Part shown: positions 1 through 12,857 of the stretch, in pieces
Layout: each line of letters begins with the position of its first letter
Numbering within the stretch: the first letter of the stretch is position 1
Source of the DNA: Oscarella lobularis
Taxonomy: Eukaryota > Porifera > Homoscleromorpha > Homosclerophorida > Oscarellidae
Assembly (NCBI RefSeq): GCF_947507565.1
Contig: NC_089190.1
Span: 1,674,001-1,738,000 of the forward strand
Direction: 5' to 3'
Length of the DNA stretch: 64,000 bases
Position numbers and translations under genes: made by a program
The notes under the pieces: model-generated
What the model was told of the DNA's origin: nothing
Seen by the model: the letters and a program-made list of their open reading frames with translations, nothing else
Databases searched by the model: none

Positions 1-3000
1 TTCCCACAGCCTTGACAGTCGTAGACGACGATACTGTTAGAACCGAACTATCGGTGCTACTTATTTGAAATCCGGAATCGCTCGAGACGTCTTGATATGC
101 CCCATCGTCGAACCAAAGAACGCCAAACACTTTCGCCGTTTTGTCTTCGAAGTCCAAGTCCTGCATAATCGCTACGTCGATCGACTGGGTCCCCGTCAAA
201 CTGAGAGACCCGGAAAAGGGTCCCAATGCGACGCTCGTTGCGACAAATACGTCAATGTAAGCAGCTCGAACAGCCTCATTGCTGCACTCCAACTTGGTGG
301 AACCGAGAGATGCTGCCGGATTGAAAGGATCGCGAATCATCAATTCAGTCGCACCTTCGTTTTGTCCTCGAACTGCGTTTTCTCCAGGCAACGTTGCAAT
401 AACTGAAGTGTTTGTAATGAAGACGAAATTACTCACGAAGTCTGTCACGTCCACCACGTGCTCCGTCTTTCCGTCACCAAATGAGGTCGTGACGGAAAAC
501 GGCGTTTGCTGGTACAAGGATCGTCTGCAATTACTGCCGGCGTCCAGCCAATTTGACACTCGATTCAGTACACTATCTTTGACGCTCACGTTCAATGGCA
601 AAATAGGCGTCCAAACTTTCACAGGTAATTTCAGCGACAGTAGGTCGTAATTGACTAATATTTGAGCGGAAGAGGATTGCCCTGTTTCGCTTCCGTTGAG
701 TAGAAACTTGTCACAGTTATCAGCTACTTGGACAGTTTCTGTATTATCGCTCAGACAGGTGAGAGATGACGACGGTAGGTTGATTAAAGTTCCATTTTTT
801 CGCCATCCCCTAACAGTTATAGATGATTCAACGGCTTTTCCATCGAGCACAGCCGTGTTCGCCAATTCCGCTTTGTCCGCAAAGCCAACTAAGCCAATGA
901 CAGGAGTATCCGATACGTAAACGTAGCCGGTAGAATTGATCCCCAACCGAGTGACGGCGGTAGCGAATCCGGAAGACGGCACGACGCTCTCTTGCTTCAC
1001 GTTCTCGAGCTCAATCACACGGCAGCTAAAGTTGGAAAAACCATCGAGGTTGGCCGCTGACGAAACTTTCAGGCTGACGGTAATAAGCAATTCCTGGTCA
1101 GATACAAGCCCTTGCGGAACCGACTGAAGATCTTTCAGAATCCCCGTCACTGCTCGCTTACGGGCTGTGTCTCCAGCGTACGCGGCCGACCACTTGGAAT
1201 CGGCCTGTACACCGACAATGTCTAAGCCTTCACCGGCGACGAATTCGATAAGGAAATTTTTCAGAGCGTGCCCGCCGTTGGCGTAAACGGGAATGGTGAA
1301 GTGACTGCCGACGAAGAGATTTCTCGCCGGAGCGATGACGTACGAGCCTTTGATTGTCGTATAGGTCGCAGTCGGGTGCAAAACGAGTTGGATTGATAGG
1401 GCCCCCATAATTCGATTGGGGGTTACACCGTAGGAAATCACTAGCGGATTACTGACATTGGCGAAGGCTTTAGAAATATCGACGTTCACCGTACAATGAC
1501 CGCTTGACACGTCGACTGTACACGAAGCCGAGAGCGAGACTCCGTCTCCCTCTACTTTTACCAAAGCTTTCGTTGGAACGGAGACGCGTGTACTGCCAAC
1601 GCTGTCTCGAACTTGAACCAAGACACGAACGTAGGGATCTTCTTCCCACACATTTTTCTCTAATAACAGAGCGGTAGCATCGAAGGGCGGAAGTCGTTCA
1701 ATCGTCAAGGATCTAGTCGAGAATAAAGAGCCAAGGCGGCCGCTTATTGATACCGATGCTCCTCGAGGTGAATTGGGAAAAAATCCCAAGGGGAGAGCGT
1801 ATGTGGACCGACTTCTTCTTTGGATAGATCCCGAGGAAAAACCTCTGGAAACGGAGAATTCTACTGGAGCGATTTCTTCTCGAAGGCCAGTCACTTGAAT
1901 AGTCACGTTTGCTGACGTGGAATGTCCTGCCGCGTCGGTGGCCCGAACCACAAAATTCAATTCGGAGCGAGATCTGGCATTCAAAGTCGACGAAACGGTA
2001 AGCTGTCCGCTTGACGAATTCACAGCAAAAAATTCGGCATCCAGCGAATTGTCTAGAGAAAATGATAGTCTGTCGTTATGATCGAGATCGGTCGCCGAAA
2101 CAGTCAAAATCTCCGTCCCGACAGGAGCAAAAGCACTGACGGCAGCGACGTACGGTTCGTCGGCAAAAACGGGAACACCGTGATCAAGCAGAGTGATAAC
2201 AGTTGTCGTTAGGTCGGATCCAAAACCGGTAACGCTTTGGGCAAGGATATCAATAGAGTAGACCAAAGGTGCAAGAACGGTTGTCAAATCTTGCGCTACG
2301 AAAACGTTTCCATTCGAATCGATGTTAAATGGTAGTGATGGAATAGCCAAATACACCACCTGCTGGTTTGCCGCCGATTGATCTCTATCAATAGCCTTGA
2401 CCTGTGTGATAATAGAACCTTTCGGGTAGCTTCGAGTGACGACGGCAGTGTAGAGAGACTTTTCGAACCGCGGTCCGTGTTCTTCTACGTCGAGTACAGA
2501 AACGGTGACGTTTGCCTCCGCCGTCAGGCCGATGGAGTCGCTGACTTCGACGGCAAACGTGTAGCTGCTCGTGTTCTCCGCATCTAAAACGCGGGTAGAC
2601 ACTATTAGACCAGTCGTGCGATTGATGGAGAACGGGATAGATGATGAATCCTGAGAGCTGTAGAAGAGTGTGTCTCTCAGGTCGTCGTCATTCGCTGATA
2701 AGGTGAGCACTGAACTGCCAACAGGAGAGTTTTCCCTGATCGATCCCAGTATGCTAAGAGACAAAAAGTACGGAGGCGAGTCCGATACGTCGCCTATCCT
2801 AATCGTCAGTCCGGCGGATACTGAAGTAGTCGAGTCGTTAGCCCTGACTGTCAGTCGATACACGCTCACCAATTCCCGATCGAGAGGTCCAGCCACTGTC
2901 ACCTCACCGGAGGCTTTGTCGACACGAAATGCGCTTGCAGGAGGAACGAAGCTGAAATCGACGTCTGGAGTCTCCGAAGGCAAGTCATCATCGACCACCC

Positions 3001-6000
3001 GAACAGTGACGACGACTTGGCCTAAGGCTGCGTTTTCTGATACGTCGACATCGTATGTAGCGTGATCGAACGCAATGGGACTGTCGTCGATTGGCGTGAT
3101 AGTGACTGTCACTCGAGTGACGGCCACTTTTGGTTCTCTTCCGCCGTCTCTTGCTTCCAAATAGAACTCGATTGTTTCGTTAGGATATAGAAACTCAAAA
3201 TCAATTCTTCGTTTTACTGATATTTCACCACTGCTGCTGTTGACGGCGAAATAATGAGAACCCAATCCGGTTTGCAAAATTTCGTACGTCAATTTCCCAC
3301 TTGCACCTCGATCGCGATCGTCAGCGGTGACCGTAAAAACAGTAGCTCCTACTGGCTCTTCTTCATTTATTGATACGTTATAGCGTGATTGATTGAATTT
3401 CGGTGAGTGTGTATTCGTTTCCGCAAGGCCATCAATCGTTATAAAAATCTCGGTGAAGCCGGAATGACCAGCTCGGTCAGTAGCCGCAATAACAAGCGTA
3501 ACATTTGAAATTCCAGCCACGTTTAGGTCAGAAACGACATAAACATCAGCTGTCGTCGAATTGACGTCAAAAAGACCAGACGACGAAGAGAAGTTGACAG
3601 AATACGTTAGCGCGTCGCCGAAGTCTAAATCCGTTGCAGGAACGGATAAAACCACCGTTCCAGGCGACGCAGTAGCCGAAACATTAATAGTGTAACTCCG
3701 CTGTGGAAACTCCGGCGTTCCGTAGGCTATAACTTCAATTCTCGCCAAAGCGGCTGCCACTTGAGAGGAGCCCTGAGCAAATAGAGTTAATGAGTATTCT
3801 TGCGCGACCGTTACGGGCTTTTGAACGTATAGTTCTCCTGTGCTGGAACGCAATGCAAACGGTGCGGGGGGAACGGAAACGGAAAAGTAGAAGAAACTAT
3901 CATCTCCTGCCGTTACATCAGGATCGTAAGCCCTCGTCGTAAATAGAACGTGTCCCAAAGGAACGGATAAGCTCACAATGGCGTTATACTCCGATTGTTC
4001 GAAAACAGCTCCGAATTCGTCGACGTCGTTTACTGTAACGGTGACATTAGACAATGCAGTCAAACCAATGGAGTCGCGAATTTCAACGAGAAAGGTATAA
4101 GCAGTCTCATTTTCCGCGTCTAAAACGGCGGTTGTCGTCACAAGGCCGGTGCTTTGGTTCACTGCGAAGGGCACCGCCTGATTCAACAAGGAATACGTTA
4201 GGGTATCGTTGACGTCGTCGTCTCCGGCCCTGATGTACATAACCGAGTCTCCCTGAGGAGAATTCTCGTCAATCGATCCAGCTTGAAAGGGCTGAAGGAA
4301 ATAGGGCGGAGAGTCCGTTACGTCGCCTACGACGATAGTCAAACTTGCAGTGGACGTCATATTCGTCACAGTGTCGACTAGACGTGCCGTCAAATTGTAT
4401 TGAGCCACCGTTTCCCGGTCCAACGAGTCGGAAACGTAAACCCATCCAGTCGTGGCGTTCACGGTGAACTTTGTGTTTGCTCCAGAACCGCTCAGCGTGA
4501 ATTTGACTTGCAGTTCCCTCGGAGGAAGATCTCTGTCGAACGCTCGAAGTCTGACTACTCGTTCTCCTCTTGATGCTCCTTCGCTGACTTTGGCAACGTA
4601 CGAGGCAGTCTCGAAAACGACAGGATACTCGTCTTTTTCCAAGATTTCGACCACTACGCGAGTGGCGTCCGCTTTAGGTGCTCTACCCCCGTCAACGGCT
4701 TCTACAAAAAATTCCAACGTGGTGTTGGGATACAGCAATTCGAAGTCTATCAGTCTCTTCGAGGTAATTACACCAGTCGTTTCGTTTATTTGAAAATAAG
4801 CTGCTCCTTGGCCGCTCAGTATCCGGTAAGTGACAATGCCGTCTTGTCCGACGTCATCGTCAGAAGCACTGACCGTAATCAGAGAAGTCCCAATGGGGCT
4901 CTCCTCGTCCATTCTTGCATTATATACACTTACATTGAATGTTGGTCTATATTCGTTCGTGTCTTTAAGGCCGTAAACGTAGACGGTCACGTTGGCTAGA
5001 TCGAAATGCCCAGAACGATCCGTTGCATTGACGACGAAGGAAATCGTCGACAATCCCGGCGGATTTAACTCAGCAGCGACAGTCAGTTCTCCAGACGTCG
5101 AGTTGATGGAAAACAAATCAGACTGAGCCGATTTAACAAGGGAATACATCACCTCGTCTCCGACGTCAATGTCTGATGCTGAGACAGTTAATACGACGGT
5201 ACCGATGACTTCAAATGCAGAAATATTGGCTGTATAGAATTGCGGCTGGAACGTCGGGACGTCGTGATCGATCAAGGTAATCGTAATCGTAGCGAAAGCA
5301 CTGCCACTAGGGCCGCTTGCTATCACATTAATTACATAGTCGTCTGCTAGAAAGGAGGACAGCAAACTTCTAACCCGAACTTCTCCAGTGCTGAAGTCCA
5401 CGTTGAATGGTATCGATGGAAACCCGAGGTAGCTTACAGCGCCTTGGTTTGACACGTCGGCATCGACGGCTTGCACTTGCAGGATTACATAGGAAAGCGG
5501 TGCACTTCGGGTTACGGTAGCTTCGTAAGACGGCTGGGTAAAAACGAGCCCGTGCTCGTCAACGTCTTGAACGATAACGGAGATATTGGTTCGTCCAGTC
5601 AAACCGACACTGTCAATCGCTTCGACTTCAAACAGGTAGCTAATCCGACTTTCGGCGTCGAGAACCCGGGTCGTTTCAATCACGCCCGAGGTGGGATTAA
5701 TCGTGAAAGGAACAGCCGAGTCTATGAGAGAATACGTGACAAAATCGTTAAGATCATCGTCGGCAGCGGACACGGTGAACACAGAGGTGCCCGCTGTAGA
5801 ATTCTCCTTCACCGTTCCGGAAAAGAGACGACGACTAAAGTAAGGCGGAGAGTCGGTGACATCGGTCACCCTGACGTGAACAACCGATGACGGCATCGAC
5901 GACGTCAGTAGCACTGCAGTCATATTATAAATCGCATTGGTTTCGCGATCGAGCGACGCTATCAAAAAAACTTGCCCCGTACTCTTATCAACCTGAAATG

Positions 6001-9000
6001 TTGATCCAGCTCCGCTTCCAGTGAGATTGAACTGGACGGACGGTCTAATGGATGGAAGATCGTCGTCGACGGCTCTCAGGGTTAGAACCACTTGCCCTAC
6101 GGTCGCATTTTCGGTCACGTCAGCTACGTAGACGTCGCGGTCAAACTCGACGGGAAACTCGTCGACGGGTAGAACGGAAACGCTTACGAATGCCACGTCG
6201 ACTTTGGGCGGCTGTCCTCGATCGAGAGCCTCGACGGCGAAGGTGAGAACCGCGTTCGGAAAGAGAGTTTCGTAGTCGAGTCTTCCTTTGACGGAAATTT
6301 CGCCCGTTGAGCTGTTTATGGAAAAATATTGAGATTGAGCTCCCGAGGCAATTCGATACGTCAGTTCTCCAGCTAAACCAGAATCCAAGTCAATAGCTGA
6401 TACCGTCAATATTGACGTTCCCAACGACGCCTCTTCGTGTAAAACTGCTTGATACGTTTGGTTTGTGAACTCTGGTGCGAAATCGTTGACGTTACCAATA
6501 GAAACTGCGACAGAAACCGAGGAAAAGTCTCTGGGATTTGATGGATTGAACGCCTGTAGAGTAAAATTGTATTGGCTGCGCGTTTCGAAGTCTAGCGGTT
6601 CAGCAACCGTCAGATTTCCCGTGACGCGTCCAATGCGAAAGGCTGTGGTTCCAATCAATCTATACTCCACCGATCCAATGGCTCCCACGTCGTCGTCGCC
6701 AGCAACAAACCGTGCAACAGTACTGTTGACAGTTGCGTTCTCTCTGACTTGCACGTTATAAAAAGAACGGCTGAAGACGGGTAGATGATTGACTGTGATC
6801 CTAACAATTGTCTCTGACGACAGAGATGGCCGCCCTGCATCGGCTATTCTCACGAGAAGGCTTTCGTCGATGACGTTTGTCAGAGACTTGGCTACGAACA
6901 CGCGACCACCCGAGTCCACGCCAAACGAAGCCGATGCGTTGACTAGCGAAAAGACGGTAATTCCGTCTATTCCTGTATCGTTGTCTGTCGCGTTTAGGAT
7001 CACAATGGTGAATCCGATTTTTTCCGTTTCAGAAACGATAAAATTGAGAGGTCCTGGGTCACTGAATTGAGGAGCAAATTCGTTTACCGAATCAACTTGG
7101 ACGATGACTCGAACAGTGCTGTTTTCTCTTTGATTGCTTTTGGCCAAAACCACCAGCGTGTACTTTGCAGCCGTCTCGTAGTCAATAGAATTCCGAGACG
7201 AAATTAGGCCGGTGAGGGCATCGATCTCAAACGCATTTCCCACGTTTCCTCCAACAATCTCGTACTGCACAACGGTCGCGTTGCTGTACGTTTTCGCCCT
7301 GACTGTAATCACGCTAGTTCCCGATGAGGAGTTCTCCGATACCGTCCCATTGTAAAGCGGTTCGTCAAAGTAAGGCAAATACTCGTCCGACGGTCGAACT
7401 TGAATTACGACGGTTACAAACGATGCTAGTGACGGAACACCGTCGTCTGATGCGGAGACGTTCAGCGTGTAGAAATTCTGCGAGTCAAAATCAAGAACTC
7501 CTTGCAGGCTCACGACACCGCTCGAGCTGTTTACAGCAAAGGGGTCACTAGAATCGACCAAAGCGTAAGAAACTCGAGCATTGGCCCCAACGTCTCCGTC
7601 GCTGGCTGATACTTTGAGGATAGACGTTCCAATATCAGCGTCTTCTCTAACGGAGCCAGTAAAGGTAGACTTAGTGAACAGGGGAGCATTGTCGTTGAAG
7701 TCCGTTACTGTGACAACTAGCACGACGGCTGTCGACAAAGGCGGGGTACCAGCATCTGTAGCAACGACATTGACTCTGTACTCTCTCGTAGTTTCATAAT
7801 CGAGACTCCCCGCCGTCGTCACTAGTCCGGTTGTAGAGTTAATAGAGAAAATATTCGCGAAAGTGCTGATCGAGTACGTGATGACACTGTTCGAACCGAC
7901 GTCACTGTCTGTTGCCTTGATAACTACAACACTGCTTCCAACAGGAGAATTTTCCCTGATCGTTGCACGATAAGAAAATAGATCAAACTGTGGAGCGTTA
8001 TCGTTCGCGTCCGTCACCGAGATGAACGCGGTGGCTGTAGAATTCAAAGAAGGATTTCCATCGTCTTTCACTAAAACTACGAGTTCGTAAAAGCTCTTCG
8101 TCTCTCTGTCCAAAGACGCCGCTACGTCTATTACGCCGCTGTCCGACACGATGGAAAACACGCCGCCGGTGTCGCCTCCTATGATGCTATAAGTCAAACG
8201 ACCGTTTGCCCCAGAATCGGCGTCTTCAGCCCGCAAATCATGGATTACAATGGTTCCTGGCTTGTCGTCTTCGCGTACGGTGCCGTTATACGTCGGCGGC
8301 GACGTAGCTGAGATGAAACGGGGTCTGTTGTCATTCAAATCCACGATGTTCACTGTTAGACTAGCGACTGCTGTCTTCGCTGGACTGCGTCCATCTGTCG
8401 CTTGAATGCGAAGCGCGTACGACTGTATCGTTTCGAAATCCAACGGAACTTTCGTGTAGACCGTGCCGTTTGATGAACTGATGGAAAATGCCGTCGTGTT
8501 TCCCAGAAGAATAGAGTAGGTCAATGGGTCGCCATCTCGATCCGTCGCATTCGTGATGATAACCTGATAGCCGGCCGGAAGATTTTCGTCTACGTCAACA
8601 GCATACGAAGACGGTTCAAACTGCGGCGCAAATCGATTCAAAAGAGCGATTGTGATATTCACGTAGACCGAAGACGTCAGCGAAGGAATGCCACGATCTG
8701 ACGCCGTCACGCGAAGAAAGACACGATCCGTAACTATTCCAGACAGGCTCGCTCTCAGAGAAACGTCGCCCGTCCTCGCATCAATCTTGAAATAATTTCC
8801 AACGTTGCCTGATTGTATGGAGTAGAGCACAATTCCTCGTCCGTCCGGATCGCTGGCACTGACACTGACTATAGCTCTACCAATGGGATACGAAGTGTCA
8901 ATAGAAGCGGAATATGATCCTCGGTCGAACACCGGTGCAATGTCATTAGAATTAGCTACGGTTATGAATAGCTGTGCCGTCGCCGTTCGCGACGGCGTTC

Positions 9001-11615
9001 CGTGATCCCGTGCCGTTATCGTCAGGTGATAGTTTCTGGTTCCGGCATCATAGTCCAAACTCTTTGCCACTGAAACTTCGCCTGACGACGAGTCGATCGA
9101 AAAGCTTTTCTCCCCATTGCCGGAAACGATTTCATACGTCAGACGAGCATTATCGCCTGTATCGCTATCCGACGCCGATAGAACGGCGATCGTACTCCCA
9201 ACGGTCGCGTTCTCGAAAACGTCCGCCGTAAACGTCGTCTTGGTGAATACTTCGCCGCACGACGTCGTGCACACTTCCAATCGAGCGCCGTCCGTCACGT
9301 CGTCGAGAGACACGTTGTACTTGTACACGATGTCGCCGTTTCCCGGCGACACGGCGGAGACAATCGAAAGTCCGCCGTCCAACCCCGTGGGATTGGTAAA
9401 CGGAAACAAAAACGTGTCAGACGTCAACGACGTCCATTCGGCGCTGCTTGGAACGTTAGGAAAACTGATTTGATAGCAGAGCGACGCGTCACTGGGAAAA
9501 TATCCGACGGCAAATCCAGCTACAGAGCCGTAGTTAAAAACGGCGGACACTTCATCCGTGGCGTCGATCAGCTTATAGTAGAAATTAAATGAGTCTGGTT
9601 TTCTGTTCTGAACCAGAAAGGTGACGTTCGAGAAGCTGTCGTACGTCGCTCCGCCGCTCGGCTTCACTTTGACGTTGACGAATGCCGAGCCGCGACTGTT
9701 CTTGCCGAGAATCATCATCAACGAGAGTCTTTTCTGCGTGTCTTGAACCATGTAAAGCGTCGACGTTTGCGAGAGTTCGTACGACGTCGCTGGCGCCGTC
9801 GCCGTCGCCGGGTCGGCGCCTGAACCGTAGTAGAACGAGGCGACGTCGTCGATCGGTTGGCCATCTTTATCCGCCGTTATTGGAACGAAAGGACGCTTTT
9901 CAGACGCCGCTTCGATGTACGAGGCGGTGAAGCACGTCGACGAGGCATCAGAATCGGCGACGAAAAACGGCGAGTGAAGATTTGGCGACGCAGTAGTAGT
10001 CGGATAGATCTTCACCTCCCGGATTGTAAACACGTCTGCCGTGCCCGTATAGAGACCGTACAATCGAAGCTGAAGAACGTCTCCTTCGACGTACGAGCGG
10101 TCGTTTCCAAAGAGGGAAGCGTTAAACTAGTAGAACAGTGTACAGGTTAGCAGCTGGATGCCTTTCGTCTACTTACAGTGAAAGATACGTTGGCTTTAGG
10201 AACAGGATCGAGCCCCACTAGACAAACAGCGTCTCTCACGCTAAAAGAGAAGCTCATTTTAGCTGACAATACCATCTAAGACATGTAACGTACCTGCTAA
10301 ACCATTTCGTACAATTTTCCGAAATATACTGCAATGCCCTCCAGGTTTGTCCCCCGTCAGGCGAAAGAAATATTCCGAGAGCGCGTGGCGTCGACGAGGC
10401 AAAGTAGACGTCGACTGCGGTGACGTTTACGATCTCCGAAAAGCGAAGAGTCACGTTGGCTTCGGTCGCATTCACTCTCGCTCGCCAAACCGTCGTCAAA
10501 TCGTCGTCGTTGATAAATTCCGGATAGAAAGCGTTCTCGTTGAGTCGCGCAATAGTCGACGAGCCGTCGGCGCAAAGCGAATCGTCGTCGCCGCTAACTA
10601 TAGGATGAGAATCGGTGCATAGACACTCCTTGTGGAGTGCCGCTCCCGAAAGAGTCTCCGCGCCGGCGGCGAGACGACCGACGTCGGCGGACGATAACGG
10701 TCGCGTATAGATTCGCACGTCTTGGAGAAAGCCGTCGAATGTGTCGCCCACCGCGAGCGTTCCGTCGATCAACGGCGGCCAGCTCGCGTTCGCGTTCCAC
10801 GCGACGTTGCCGCCCACGTTCGATCCGTCGACGAAGAGGCGAGCCGTGCCAGGCGAAAGGACGACGCCCACGTGAAACCAGGTCTCCGGTCGAGCGTCGC
10901 TCGCAACGATCGTTTCCACTTGAAACGAATTGGTAAGGCTAATGTAGGACGAGCCAGACTTTCTCTCCAGAGCCAGATCGAAGAGAATGATTCCATCGAC
11001 TTCCTGCAGAATCGAATATTTCCTAGAGAAACAATTCTCGTCATGAAGTCGACTTTTCATGAGATGTCCTTACCCGTCGCTTGCGTTGCGTAGGTTGACC
11101 CAAGCCCCAACGAAGAGGCCACTATCGAGTTCCGCTCGACTTGGCAATTCGAATCCACGTCGAGTCAGCCGAAGTCCACCGGGACTCGACGTCGGGAAGC
11201 GATAGGATGGGGACGTCGAGTTTGGCCTCGAAGGGCCGCTGGCCACCTACAAATATTATGTCATAGCCCCGCCCATTTACGAGATTTATGAGTAACATTA
11301 GGATCTCGGTCTTTTTACCGTCGATTTGGCATTTCCGATGCTGAAAAGATCGTAGTATTGACCGTTAGGGCACGTCGTGTTGCAAACATTGTCGCACTGA
11401 ATTGCTTTTAGACTGGAATCGAAAGCGCAGAATGACTCTCTGCACGTCGAGCTTGTCGATACGATGGCATCCGGGGCGACGTTGTCCGTTCTCGTTGATT
11501 GAGAGCTCACGTTCAGGGCGAGAAGACCGATTAGAACGACGGTGACGAAGTGGCGGGAGATTTGGGTTTGTCGAGACGGCGTCTTTTCGCCTCGCGATTT
11601 GGAATCATTTGACAT
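1..11615 (-). CDS. Giant coherin-like cadherin with usherin-type N-terminus (3' end outside window)
   Basis: Large secreted or cell-surface adhesion protein, incomplete at its C-terminus. I read five exons on the minus strand: 11615-11319, 11246-11074, 11022-10294, 10240-10177 and 10126 to beyond base 1. Phases agree at every junction, giving about 3,796 residues in the window. In order: a hydrophobic signal segment near residues 24-40; a Cys-rich stretch; a LamG/concanavalin-like domain (about 125-280; GLFVGAWVN, LFVDGSNVGG, FLQDVRIYTRPLS); a laminin-N-like domain (about 285-440; ARLNENAFYPEFINDDD, LTTVWRARVN); an unassigned region; about 24 cadherin repeats (about 715-3,170) with DLNDN/DANDN/DFNDN boundaries, many degenerate; then from about 3,170 a cohesin/Ig-like region resembling TMEM132 and coherin proteins (NLFVGSHFTIPVYANGG, ELMIRDPFNPA). 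The N-terminal pair resembles usherin. A membrane span is expected beyond the left edge. The domain calls are firm for cadherin and LamG, moderate for the cohesin region. Confidence 0.8.
1880..6480 (-). repeat. Three tandem blocks of five cadherin repeats inside the coherin-like gene
   Basis: The repeat boundaries recur every five cadherin domains, about 1,535 bp (about 512 residues). The VTDSPPY-type boundary occurs near 5835, 4300 and 2775. The boundary ending in VDE followed by His/Phe/Glu occurs near 5560, 4020 and 2480, each followed by the same downstream pattern. The TNEY-type boundary occurs near 4950 and 3410. The DEFP/DEYP/DDSP boundary occurs near 6165, 4635 and 3085. This indicates duplication in five-domain blocks rather than single-domain steps. 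Confidence 0.65.
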
Positions 11616-11844
11616 TGTCGTTTTAGCAGGTCAAACTCGATGGTGACATACTTTTGTAGCAATCTTTCTCGAGAACACCGCTGCCTTTAGACAACGTGGG
11701 CTATGCGACACTCCCCACTTGTGACTACGCACGTGAGCCTGGGAACGAGCGACGAAAATAGCTTCAAAAACGTCACAGAGTCGCCACCCGGACAGACAAA
11801 AAAAAAAGGATGGACGCGATCTCTCTTGAAAACGTGCGCATCTG

Positions 11845-12379
11845 CTACTGTACATAAGATTTAGCTTTATCGAGTGCCTCGCTATCCAGTGCAAAAGTGT
11901 CTCCTGCAGTCTTTTTTTTGCCTTCTTTTAGCAGTGCTTTGCACATTGCTCCAATTGTTGCTGTCTCTCGGACCAATTCTTCCCATTTCAATATCATTTC
12001 AGAAGCTTGATCTTCGCACCTTCTGTTGTTATTCTCGATAATAGTAATATCTTCATTTGGGACTTCAAGCCTTCTTGCTATATGTTTCCAGTACCCTGCA
12101 ATGCGCTTGGAAAGGTCTTGTTTCTCATCTGGACTTAATTTTTCAGCCAATCTATCACTAGTGCCTGCAGGAAGTAAATAAATTATTTTCTTTATTTTTA
12201 TCCCTTACGGGGGCACCTTTATGACTTGTTGCCTGCTTGTCTTTCGGTGGCTGTTGCTTGCTTGTTGCACTTTCACTGGCATAATGTATACTATCAAAGT
12301 CTTATTGTACATATTTGCGTCAGGATACGAGTTAACATACTGGGTTGTCTCGGCAATAACCTTTGAACTGTAAAGCCAT
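11845..12379 (-). CDS. Small death-domain protein
   Basis: The last exon (12164-11845) encodes a compact helical domain of the death-domain type (SPDEKQDLSKRIAGYWKHIA, LEVPNEDITIIE, WEEL, MCKALLKEG), ending in KAKSYVQ and a stop. Two upstream exons keep the frame open: 12300-12216 (hydrophilic, Lys/Gln/Ser-rich) and 12379-12361, which holds an ATG (MALQFK). This gives about 140 residues: a short linker followed by the death domain. Death domains mediate homotypic assembly in apoptotic and innate-immune signalling. No partner domain is visible. Further 5' exons are possible, since donor- and acceptor-like sites lie at 12421-12458 and near 12590, but I could not join them in frame. The gene lies between two divergent cadherin genes and shares the 5' flank of the plus-strand one. 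Confidence 0.55.
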
Positions 12380-12857
12380 TACTAGTTAGTTGCTTCTAGA
12401 AATAATTTAGACCACTTACCCTTGATACTGCTCCATATGAATCGTAAAATTTGTGACACTGCAAAAAGACGAACGATAGCTGAATTAGACAGGATATTTA
12501 ATTTTTCACGGTTTATTGACAGCTACAGCTCCGTTTCCTTCAGCGGATGCACCGCCAACTGTGATAGTAGGTTCTGGCTTAGGATCTCTAAACAAAAGGT
12601 GCTCACAGAGCCTTATAAACAGCACAATACGACTGTACTGTGAACTTGGGGAAGGATGAGCCATGTTTTCCTGATATGACAAGAACGTTCTCTGAAACTG
12701 AAAGTTATGACTACGCATGCTTTGAGGTCCGCATGCTTCTAGGGCGTGTCTACAAATTGCGGAATGTCGTCTCTCTTGTGGGAGGAAGTAAAACCAGGCA
12801 CGTGAGATCCTCACGTGCTGCAGACCCAGTTGGGGACGTCGCGGAGCCCACAAAGTC

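Noticed and set aside
65-9930. Many plus-strand open frames of 60-140 codons
   Set aside because: They are antisense shadows of the minus-strand cadherin exon, which is open through the whole interval and carries cadherin motifs; the plus frames have no domains and overlap each other.
10347-11093. Arg-rich open frames on both strands
   Set aside because: Alternative frames of the LamG/laminin-N exon; the Arg richness comes from the TCG/CGA codon bias of the real frame.
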